Shown one piece after another: positions 1 through 5,448 of a stretch of DNA of 5,448 nt. Numbering within the stretch: position 1 is the first letter of the stretch; the number at the start of each line of letters is the position of its first letter. The DNA lies in assembly GCA_946885905.1 (NCBI GenBank), contig CAMPHL010000204.1:1-5448 (forward strand), read 5' to 3'. Below the pieces are notes generated by a model. That model was not told the DNA's origin, searched no databases, and worked only from the letters and a program-made list of their open reading frames with translations. A program made the position numbers and the translations under genes. This DNA is from an uncultured Pseudomonadota bacterium (GTDB lineage: Bacteria > Pseudomonadota > Gammaproteobacteria > Burkholderiales > Usitatibacteraceae).

Positions 1-24
1 GTACAGGCCGAGTTGGCCGTCCAT
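1..24 (-). CDS. Possible start of a further minus-strand gene, cut by the left window edge
   Basis: An ATG at 24..22 on the minus strand opens a frame reading M-D-G-Q-L-G-L-Y up to the window edge. It lies 10 bases downstream of the TAG stop of the amidohydrolase, with a weak purine-rich stretch (GCGAGCGG) just before it, so it could be the next gene of the same operon. Eight residues are far too few to name a family, and the ATG may be fortuitous. Confidence 0.3.
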
Positions 25-34
25 GGCCGCTCGC

Positions 35-1300
35 CTATTTGCGGTTCGCCGCCAACCAGTCGAGCGCGAGCCCGGAGAGCGTCTTCACGCCGACCTCGAG
101 GCAGTCCTCGTCCACGTAGAAGCGCGGGCTGTGGTTCGGGGCCGCGGTGGCCGCATCCTTGTCCGGCGGCGTGCAGCCCACGAAGTAGAAGAAGCCGGGG
201 ACCTTCTGCTGGTAGCAGGAAAAGTCCTCGGAGCCGCAGATCTTGTCCACCACGCCCACGTTGCCCTCGCCCGCGATGCGGTCGAGCACCGGCACCGACC
301 AGGCGGTGAGACCGGGGTGGTTGATGGTGACGTCGTAGCCCTTGTCGATGAACACCTTCGCCTTGGCCCCGCCCGCCTCGGCGATCATCTGGGTGATGTG
401 CTTCACGTGCTCCTGCACCTCGACGCGCTGCTGCTCGTCGAACGTGCGGATCGTGCCCTCGAGCTTCACGTCGTCGGGGATGATGTTCTGGCGCACGCCG
501 CCGTGGAAGACGCCGACCGTCACGACCGAAGGCTCCTTGGTGATGTCCATGCGGCGGGAGACGATCGTCTGCAGGCCCAGGACTACCTGCGATCCCACCA
601 CGATCGGATCGATGCCGCGCCACGGCATCGCGCCGTGCGTCTGCACGCCCTTGAGGAAGATCCGGAAGCGGTCGGCCGAGGCCATCATCGCGCCCGAGCG
701 GTAGCCGATCTTTCCCGTGGGGTAGATCGAAGTGATATGCAGGCCGAAGACCGCCTCCACGTCCGGATCCTGCAGGCAGCCCTGCTCGACCATCATGCGA
801 GCGCCGCCTTCCTCGCCCACCGGCGGGGTTTCCTCGGCGGGCTGGAAGAGGAACACGACGGTGCCCGGGATGCGCTCGCGCATGCCGGCGAGGACTTCGG
901 CCACGCCCATGAGGATCGCGGTGTGCGCGTCATGGCCGCATGCGTGCATCACGCCGCAATCCATCCCGTTCCACTGCGCGCGCACCTTGCTCTTGAAAGG
1001 GACGTCGACCTCCTCGGTCACCGGCAGCGCGTCCATGTCCGCGCGCAGGGCGACCACGGGGCCGGGCTGGCCGCCCTTCAACACGCCCACGACACCCGTG
1101 TGGGCGACTTGCTCGCGGATCGAGTCGAAGCCCAGGGCACGCAGGTGCTGGGCCACGATCCCGGCGGTGCGCACCTCGCGGTTGCCGAGCTCGGGGTTCT
1201 GGTGGAAATCGCGGCGCCAGGAGACCACGCGCGGCTCGACCTTGTCGGCCGCGGCGGCGATGGCCGCGTCGAAGGGGAAGGGGGTGTCGGGAGCGTTCAT
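35..1300 (-). CDS. M20 family metallo-amidohydrolase (hippurate hydrolase / N-acyl-amino-acid deacylase type)
   Basis: The 421-residue protein is a full-length M20D-type amidohydrolase, a cytosolic family that cleaves the amide bond of N-acylated amino acids or related compounds using a dinuclear metal centre. Family signatures are in order: D-F-H-Q-N-P-E-L near residue 31, R-A-D-M-D-A-L-P (86-93), the metal-binding H-A-C-G-H-D-A-H (119-126, with C121 and H123 as likely ligands), Q-P-A-E-E (153-157, with the likely catalytic and metal-binding glutamates), G-L-H (H188), the lid/dimerisation-domain T-H-G-A-M-P-W (221-227), and a late N-H-S-P-R-F (389-394, H390 the last likely ligand). No signal peptide is visible. 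I chose the ATG at 1300..1298; in-frame ATGs at 1312 and 1333 would add 4 or 11 residues, but the first lies inside a -10-like box and the second inside the divergent rhodanese gene. The substrate cannot be read from the sequence: hippurate, N-acetyl amino acids and indole-acetyl conjugates are all possible in this family. Confidence 0.93.
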   Translation of the reverse strand: MNAPDTPFPFDAAIAAAADKVEPRVVSWRRDFHQNPELGNREVRTAGIVAQHLRALGFDSIREQVAHTGVVGVLKGGQPGPVVALRADMDALPVTEEVDVPFKSKVRAQWNGMDCGVMHACGHDAHTAILMGVAEVLAGMRERIPGTVVFLFQPAEETPPVGEEGGARMMVEQGCLQDPDVEAVFGLHITSIYPTGKIGYRSGAMMASADRFRIFLKGVQTHGAMPWRGIDPIVVGSQVVLGLQTIVSRRMDITKEPSVVTVGVFHGGVRQNIIPDDVKLEGTIRTFDEQQRVEVQEHVKHITQMIAEAGGAKAKVFIDKGYDVTINHPGLTAWSVPVLDRIAGEGNVGVVDKICGSEDFSCYQQKVPGFFYFVGCTPPDKDAATAAPNHSPRFYVDEDCLEVGVKTLSGLALDWLAANRK

Positions 1301-1303
1301 GGC

Positions 1304-1309
1304 TAAAAT
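1304..1309 (+). promoter_or_regulatory. Putative -10 box (TAAAAT) for the rhodanese-permease unit
   Basis: TAAAAT lies 10 bases before the rhodanese ATG at 1320, in an A/T-rich island inside GC-rich DNA. Transcription would be expected to start around 1316-1318, leaving almost no 5' leader, which agrees with the absence of a Shine-Dalgarno sequence before that ATG. No convincing -35 box is seen at 17-bp spacing (GGGGTG at 1281-1286). This is a motif-based prediction only. Confidence 0.45.
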
Positions 1310-1313
1310 CATA
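1308..1313 (-). promoter_or_regulatory. Putative -10 box (TATGAT) for the M20 amidohydrolase
   Basis: On the minus strand TATGAT (1313..1308) differs from the TATAAT consensus at one base and ends 7 bases before the amidohydrolase ATG at 1300. Transcription would begin at about 1302-1300, giving a leaderless or near-leaderless mRNA. It overlaps the plus-strand TAAAAT by two base pairs, so the two promoters could not be occupied at the same time. No clear -35 box is present; GGGGTG lies at the 17-bp spacing (1336..1331). Confidence 0.42.
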
Positions 1314-1319
1314 TCCCGT

Positions 1320-1715
1320 ATGGAACACCTCACCCCAAAACAGGCGTTCGACTACCTGCACGACCATTCCGACGCGGTCTTCATCGACTGCAGGAGCGAG
1401 ATGGAATACATGTTCGTGGGCCATCCCAAGGGCGCGATGATGGTCCCCTGGTACGACGGCGCGGAATGGGAGAAGAACCCCCACTTCGTGGGCCAGGTGA
1501 AGAAGCTCGCGGGCGCCAACTTCGACAAGCGCCCGATCGTCCTCATATGCCGCAGCGGCAACCGCACCATCGAGGCCGGCGAGGCGCTCGAGGCGGCGGG
1601 TTTCAGGCACGGGATCAACGTGCTGCACGGCTTCGAAGGCGACCTCGACGAGAGCCACCACCGCAACTCGAAGAACGGCTGGCGCGTCGAGGGGTTGCCC
1701 TGGGAACAGTACTGA
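1320..1715 (+). CDS. Single-domain rhodanese-like protein
   Basis: This 131-residue protein is one rhodanese domain, the usual size for stand-alone single-domain sulfurtransferases. Visible signatures are F-I-D-C-R-S-E-M-E-Y (21-30), G-H-P-K-G-A (34-39), and the active-site loop I-C-R-S-G-N-R (76-82), in which C77 would carry the persulfide; the second motif near the end reads V-L-H-G-F-E-G-D-L (101-109). The six-residue loop is typical of sulfur-type rhodaneses rather than the seven-residue loop of Cdc25-like phosphatases. No signal peptide or membrane segment is visible, so it is probably cytosolic. The physiological sulfur donor and acceptor are unknown. The ATG at 1320 fits the usual N-terminus of close family members as I recall them; an in-frame ATG at 1299 would add seven residues (M-A-K-I-I-S-R). 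The downstream permease follows after one base, implying co-transcription and probably translational coupling. Confidence 0.92.
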   Translation: MEHLTPKQAFDYLHDHSDAVFIDCRSEMEYMFVGHPKGAMMVPWYDGAEWEKNPHFVGQVKKLAGANFDKRPIVLICRSGNRTIEAGEALEAAGFRHGINVLHGFEGDLDESHHRNSKNGWRVEGLPWEQY

Positions 1716-1716
1716 G

Positions 1717-2997
1717 GTGAGCCGCGCCCTGCCTCCCGCGTCCCTCGCGTGGACGATGTGGGGGTTGGGAGCCGTCCTGTACCTCATCGCCTTCTACCAG
1801 CGCGTGGCGCCCGCGGTCATCACGCAGGAGCTGTCGCGCGACTTCGGGCTCTCGGCGGGCTCGCTCGGAAACCTCTCGGCGTTCTACTTCTACAGCTACG
1901 TCGCGGTGCAGATCCCGACGGGCCTGCTCGCGGACCGCTGGGGACCGCGGCGCCTGCTCACGGTCGGTGCGGCGCTCACCGCCGCGGGAACGCTGCTCTT
2001 CGCGGTCGCGCCCAGCGTTGCATGGGCCAACGCGGGGCGCCTGGCGATCGGCGCCGCCGCGGGAGTCGCGTTCGTCTCGATGCTCAAGCTCGCAAGCCAC
2101 TGGATGCCCGCGCGCCAGTACGCATTCGCGAGCGGCGTGGCGCTCTTCGTGGGGGTGATGGGCGCCACGCTCGCCGGTCCGCCGCTACGGATCGCCGTGG
2201 ATGGCTTCGGCTGGCGAGCCGTGATGGGTGTGAGCGCCGTCGTCACGGGGGCCGTGGCGGTCGCTATCTGGCTGGTGGTGCGCGACGACCCGGCGCAACG
2301 CGGGTACGCGAGCTTCCATGCCCAGGCGCCCATGGCGCCAGGCGCGCCTTCGGTGACGGCGCAGTTGCGGGAGGTCTTCGCCTATCGCAACACGTGGTTG
2401 CTGTTCCTCATTCCGGGCGCCTTTTCCGGGATCTTCCTCACCTTCGCGGGGCTCTGGGGCGTGCCTTTCCTCGTGACGCAGTACGGGTTCTCCACCCGGG
2501 CCGCGGCGACGGTGACCTCGGCCATGCTGGTGGCCTGGTCGGTGTCGAGCATGGCGTACGGGCCGGTGTCCGAGCGCACGGGGCGGCGCAAGCCGCTGTA
2601 CGTGGGCAGCCTTGCGGCCACCATGGGGCTCTGGTCGGTCGTGGTCTTCATCCCGGGCCTGCCCCCCGCCGTCCTCGTGGCGGTGCTGCTTGCCGTGTCG
2701 CTGGCGGCCGGGGGCTTCATCCTCACCTTCGCGTTCGCGCGCGAGTCGGTGCCGGGGCGGGTGGCAGGCACCGCTTCGGGCGTGGCCAACATGGGTGTGA
2801 TGCTGGGCGGCATGTTCATGCAGCCGCTCGTGGGGCTCGTCCTCGATTGGCGCTGGCAGGGCCGCATGGCCGAGGGCGTGCGGCTCTACGACTTCGCCGC
2901 CTACCAGTGGGGGTTCGCGCTCATGCTGGCCTGGGGATTCGCCGCCCTCGCGATGCTCGCGTTCGCGCGCGAGACCTACTGCAAGCCGCTTTCCTGA
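1717..2997 (+). CDS. Major facilitator superfamily permease, GTG start
   Basis: This 426-residue integral membrane protein has the length and pattern of a 12-helix MFS transporter. The first helix runs from about residue 14 to 33 (including Y-L-I-A-F-Y-Q-R-V-A-P-A-V). Helix 2 is followed by the family's cytoplasmic loop motif G-L-L-A-D-R-W-G-P-R-R (69-79), and the equivalent loop in the second half reads Y-G-P-V-S-E-R-T-G-R-R-K (281-292). A hydrophilic central linker at about 189-223 separates the two six-helix halves. The last helix ends near residue 416, followed by a short C-terminal tail. The substrate is not recognisable and direction of transport cannot be told. The GTG at 1717 gives the full N-terminus and sits one base after the rhodanese stop; the next in-frame ATG is at 1756 and would trim residues up to the start of helix 1. 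The 3' end overlaps the convergent TPR gene by 22 bp. Confidence 0.9.
   Translation: MSRALPPASLAWTMWGLGAVLYLIAFYQRVAPAVITQELSRDFGLSAGSLGNLSAFYFYSYVAVQIPTGLLADRWGPRRLLTVGAALTAAGTLLFAVAPSVAWANAGRLAIGAAAGVAFVSMLKLASHWMPARQYAFASGVALFVGVMGATLAGPPLRIAVDGFGWRAVMGVSAVVTGAVAVAIWLVVRDDPAQRGYASFHAQAPMAPGAPSVTAQLREVFAYRNTWLLFLIPGAFSGIFLTFAGLWGVPFLVTQYGFSTRAAATVTSAMLVAWSVSSMAYGPVSERTGRRKPLYVGSLAATMGLWSVVVFIPGLPPAVLVAVLLAVSLAAGGFILTFAFARESVPGRVAGTASGVANMGVMLGGMFMQPLVGLVLDWRWQGRMAEGVRLYDFAAYQWGFALMLAWGFAALAMLAFARETYCKPLS
2976..2997. other. Convergent 22-bp gene overlap without a visible terminator
   Basis: The plus-strand permease stop (TGA, 2995-2997) lies beyond the minus-strand TPR stop (TAG, 2978..2976), so the last seven codons of each gene share DNA. 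Neither side shows a GC-rich hairpin followed by a T-run, so any transcription end must be Rho-dependent or the transcripts must run into each other. Both reading frames are intact and clearly coding up to the overlap. Confidence 0.85.
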
Positions 2998-4544
2998 ACG
3001 CCCCGGGCGATCGCCGCAAGCGCCTCGCTCCAGTCACCATCCGGCCGTTGCCGGTGCACGCGGAATCCGGGGAACCAGGGCGAATCGCCCTGGGCGCGCC
3101 AGCGCCACTCGGGCGGGAATGGAACCAGCACATCCGCCGTCGTGCCTGCGGCGGCGGCGAGGTGCAGCGTCGTGCTGCTGACGGCGAGGTGGCGATCGAG
3201 GATCGACACCACCGCGAGCACATCCTCCAGGTCTTCGTTCGCGCGCGAACAATCGTGCACAGTGCGTCGCGCGGCCCGGCTGGCCCGCTCGATCTCGTCC
3301 GTACCGGGCGAGCGTTGCATGGCGAGCAGGGTTCCCGGTCCCGAAGCCAGCGCGCCGAAGAGGGGCTCGAGCGGCGCGTTCTTGGAAAGCGCCGTGGCCT
3401 GCGCTTCGCGCGGCGTTCCGGCGCGCCACTGCACGCCGATCCAGGGCCGCGGTCCGGCCGCTTCGAACACCGCCTTCCACTTCGCGACGCGCTCCGGCAG
3501 GGGGGCGATGCGCAACGGCGCCAAAGCCAGCGGGTCGCCTGCGGCGAACATCGCCGGGAGGTCGCCCGCAAGCACCGCGCGCGTGCCCTCGCCGGCCTGC
3601 GCTGCGATGCGATCGAAGAGGCCCGTGCGCGCGAGCACCTCATCCAGCCTCGGCTCACCAGCGAAAGCAAGCCGCGCCCCGGCCTCGCGCAGCGCGGGCG
3701 CCCAACGCAGGAAGAAGAGCGTGTCGCCGAGGCCCTGTTCGGCGACGATGGTCATCGCTTGCCCGCGAACCTCATCCACTCCGGGAACGACATATGGCGT
3801 GCCTCGTGCGGCGGCGGCGCGCTCGAACTGCCGCCGAGGCTCGCGCGCCGCGTATGCCGCCCAGCCCTCCTGCCAGCGTCCCGCCAGCAGCTCGCACTGC
3901 GCGAGGAACATCGGCAGCGCGGCATCGGAAGGATCGAGGCGCAGCACGTGCGAGAACGCATCGGCGGCGCGCCCGAACTCGCCTTGCGAGGCGCAGTACT
4001 GTCCATACGCGCGTGCGATGCCGGCGTCGCGCGGATGGCGCGACATCGCTTCCCTGAACGCCGCTTCCGCGCCGGCATGATCGCCTTCGCGCGCGAGCAC
4101 GATCGCGAGGTGCAGCATCGCGAGCGGCTCGCCGGGGCGAAGCTCCAGCACGCGACGGAAGCATGCCGCGGCGCGCGTCCAGTTCCTGCGCTCGGCGTGC
4201 ACGATCCCGGCGGCGAAGGGGGCGGCAACGAATTCGGGACGCGCCCGGGCGCTGCGCTCGAAATTCTCCAGGGCGGTGTCGAGCTCGCCCACCTGCTGCG
4301 CCAGCAGCCCGGCCTCGTACGGCGCGGCGTGGTCGCCGGGATCGAGCTGCTGCGAACGGGCGAGCGCCTCGCGCGCCTCGGCATGGCGGCCGCCAAGGCG
4401 CAACGCGATGCCGGCTGCCAGGTGTGCGCGAGCGTTTGTCGGATCGGCTGCGAGCGCGTGCTGCGCGTGCTCGAGCGCGGCACGGACATCGCCGGCCTGC
4501 AGCGCGCGGAAGGCTTCGGCGATGGATAGGGGGGGAGTGGCCAT
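2976..4544 (-). CDS. TPR protein with GT-B glycosyltransferase-like C-terminal domain
   Basis: The 522-residue protein has two parts. Residues about 2-205 form six TPR units in strict 34-residue register, each closing with a proline (35, 69, 103, 137, 171, 205), and a degenerate seventh follows with the family's G-W-A-A-Y-A-A-R (227-234). Residues about 260-515 resemble the glycosyltransferase family 9/41-like domain often fused to TPRs: E-Q-G-L-G-D-T-L-F-F-L-R-W (269-281), W-I-G-V-Q-W-R-A-G (368-376), V-S-S-T-T-L-H-L-A-A-A-A-G (455-467), P-F-P-P-E-W-R-W (475-482) and D-S-P-W-F-P-G-F-R (487-495). Such proteins are thought to act in glycan or protein glycosylation, but donor, acceptor and even activity are unproven here. 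No signal peptide or membrane helix is visible. The start is the ATG two bases after the upstream permease stop; the frame stays open much further upstream, but that part is antisense-like shadow over the permease. There is no Shine-Dalgarno sequence, so coupled translation is likely. Confidence 0.88.
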   Translation of the reverse strand: MATPPLSIAEAFRALQAGDVRAALEHAQHALAADPTNARAHLAAGIALRLGGRHAEAREALARSQQLDPGDHAAPYEAGLLAQQVGELDTALENFERSARARPEFVAAPFAAGIVHAERRNWTRAAACFRRVLELRPGEPLAMLHLAIVLAREGDHAGAEAAFREAMSRHPRDAGIARAYGQYCASQGEFGRAADAFSHVLRLDPSDAALPMFLAQCELLAGRWQEGWAAYAAREPRRQFERAAAARGTPYVVPGVDEVRGQAMTIVAEQGLGDTLFFLRWAPALREAGARLAFAGEPRLDEVLARTGLFDRIAAQAGEGTRAVLAGDLPAMFAAGDPLALAPLRIAPLPERVAKWKAVFEAAGPRPWIGVQWRAGTPREAQATALSKNAPLEPLFGALASGPGTLLAMQRSPGTDEIERASRAARRTVHDCSRANEDLEDVLAVVSILDRHLAVSSTTLHLAAAAGTTADVLVPFPPEWRWRAQGDSPWFPGFRVHRQRPDGDWSEALAAIARGVQESGLQ

Positions 4545-4546
4545 GG

Positions 4547-5448
4547 TCAGGAAGCGGGAAACTCGGGTGGCAATCCCGCGCGGCGGCGCGCGGAGCGCAG
4601 GTACACGCGCCAGCATGTGAACCCCGCGAGCATGATCATGAGCATGCCCATGGCGAGCCAGCGGGGATGGTCCCAGAGCAGCGGCGAGATGACACCGGCG
4701 GTGACCACGTTGACCATGCCGGAAACGAAGCCTTGCAGCGATGCGGCCATCCCGCGCCGCGTCGGGAAGAGGTCGAGCGTGATCAGGCTGATCGAGGGCA
4801 TCGCCATCGCGAAGCCCACCCCGAAGAGCGCGAGCGGCAGCACGGCCCAGGGCAGCGACGGCGGCAACGCGAGCGAGTACACGAGGTTCACGGTGGCCGC
4901 CGTGCCCATGAAGACGTAGGCGCGCTTCACGGTATCGGTGGCGCGAATCCTTCCGGCCGAGAATCCGGAGATCTGCGACCCGGCCATGATGCCCACGATG
5001 CAGGGCACGAAGAGCCAGGCGTACTGCTCCGGCCCCAGGCCGAGGTGCGTGCCGAGGAAGACCGGAGCCGAAACGATGTAGAGGAAGAAGGCGTTGAAGT
5101 TGCAGCCCACGGCGAGCGAGAGCATCAGGAACCGGAAGTGCACGCCTACCTCGCGGTAGCCCTTGATGAGCGCGACCGGGTGGAAGGATTGCCGCCCTTC
5201 CGGCGCGAGGGTCTCCGGCAGGTAGCGCCAGCTCACGGCCACCAGCAGCACGCCGACGGCGGTGAGGAAGTAGAAGATCGAGCGCCATCCCAGGCCCACG
5301 AAGAGCCAGCCGCCGATGATCGGCGCGATCGCGGGGGCGAGGCCGAAGAAGAGCGTGACCATCGACATCAGCCGCTGCGCGTCGTCGGGCCCGAGGAGGT
5401 CGCGGATCATGGCGCGCCCCACGACCATGCCCGCGCCCACCGAAAGAC
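4547..5448 (-). CDS. Bcr/CflA-type MFS drug-efflux permease, 5' end outside the window
   Basis: The visible 299 residues are the C-terminal three quarters of a roughly 400-residue MFS transporter of the DHA1 Bcr/CflA group, inner-membrane proton antiporters that export drugs or metabolites. The fragment opens in helix 4 with V-G-A-G-M-V-V-G-R-A-M-I-R-D-L, typical of this group, followed by helix 5 with the antiporter-type G-L-A-P-A-I-A-P-I-I-G-G, helix 6, and the R-Y-L-P-E-T-L motif that ends the first half. Six further hydrophobic segments follow, the last ending near W-R-V-Y-L before a basic C-terminal tail (R-S-A-R-R-R). The frame continues through the window edge with no stop (codons for L and S precede the GTG at 5440..5438), so that GTG is an internal valine and not the start. 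The substrate is unknown. The TPR gene begins two bases after the TGA stop, implying one operon. Confidence 0.88.
   Translation of the reverse strand, partial: LSVGAGMVVGRAMIRDLLGPDDAQRLMSMVTLFFGLAPAIAPIIGGWLFVGLGWRSIFYFLTAVGVLLVAVSWRYLPETLAPEGRQSFHPVALIKGYREVGVHFRFLMLSLAVGCNFNAFFLYIVSAPVFLGTHLGLGPEQYAWLFVPCIVGIMAGSQISGFSAGRIRATDTVKRAYVFMGTAATVNLVYSLALPPSLPWAVLPLALFGVGFAMAMPSISLITLDLFPTRRGMAASLQGFVSGMVNVVTAGVISPLLWDHPRWLAMGMLMIMLAGFTCWRVYLRSARRRAGLPPEFPAS

Noticed and set aside
23..1306. A 427-codon plus-strand frame antisense to the amidohydrolase.
   Set aside because: Its composition (many H, R, D, A, V) is what the complementary strand of a GC-rich gene gives, and the minus-strand frame has a complete set of M20 motifs.
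732..1319. A 196-codon upstream extension of the rhodanese frame.
   Set aside because: It is antisense to the amidohydrolase and shows low-complexity R/S/T/P-rich sequence; the rhodanese domain begins at residue 1 of the 1320 start.
1749..4529. A 926-codon plus-strand open frame spanning the permease and the TPR gene.
   Set aside because: It lies out of frame with the permease and antisense to the TPR gene, is rich in R, A, G, H and P, and has no family signature. Long spurious frames are common in GC-rich DNA.
4545..5288. N-terminal extension of the TPR reading frame to 770 codons.
   Set aside because: The extra part lies in another frame of the Bcr/CflA permease, whose hydrophobic coding sequence is clear. 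The TPR array begins straight after the ATG at 4544.
5438..5440. GTG as the start of the Bcr/CflA permease.
   Set aside because: The frame stays open to the window edge and the residues before it fit the start of helix 4, so the true start lies about 100 or more residues upstream, outside the window.
1..5448. CRISPR arrays, insertion sequences, tRNA or rRNA genes, phage or defence genes.
   Set aside because: I looked on both strands and saw no direct-repeat arrays, terminal inverted repeats, transposase motifs, cloverleaf sequences or recognisable defence domains.

Overview
The window is about 70% G+C by eye and packed with protein-coding genes on both strands. No RNA gene, mobile element, CRISPR array or long non-coding stretch is visible. 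The GC-rich coding bias, the characteristic small rhodanese with a C-R-S-G-N-R loop and the TPR/glycosyltransferase-like protein all resemble beta-proteobacterial (Burkholderiales or Nitrosomonadales-like) chromosomes. That placement comes from family resemblance, not from a search.

Layout from left to right. (1) A minus-strand M20-family amidohydrolase occupies 35-1300. Ten bases after its stop is an ATG (24..22) that may start a further minus-strand gene leaving the window. (2) A 19-bp divergent gap (1301-1319) separates it from a plus-strand pair: a single-domain rhodanese (1320-1715) and, one base after its stop, a complete MFS permease starting with GTG (1717-2997). (3) A minus-strand pair converges on this. 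The upstream member is a Bcr/CflA-type MFS drug-efflux permease cut by the right window edge (4547-5448). Two bases after its stop begins a TPR protein with a GT-B glycosyltransferase-like C-terminal half (2976-4544). The 3' end of the TPR gene overlaps the 3' end of the plus-strand permease by 22 bp.

How the genes may work together: rhodanese and permease are probably one transcription unit, as are the Bcr/CflA permease and the TPR protein. The amidohydrolase is divergent from the rhodanese and may share a promoter region with it. No common pathway is evident; the amidohydrolase and either permease could handle an N-acylated compound, but nothing in the sequence proves it. I see ordinary chromosomal housekeeping/accessory content and no convincing new system. 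The most notable details are the very compact divergent promoter with overlapping -10-like boxes that would give near-leaderless mRNAs, the ambiguous start of the plus-strand permease, and the perfectly regular 34-residue TPR array joined to an atypical glycosyltransferase-like domain.
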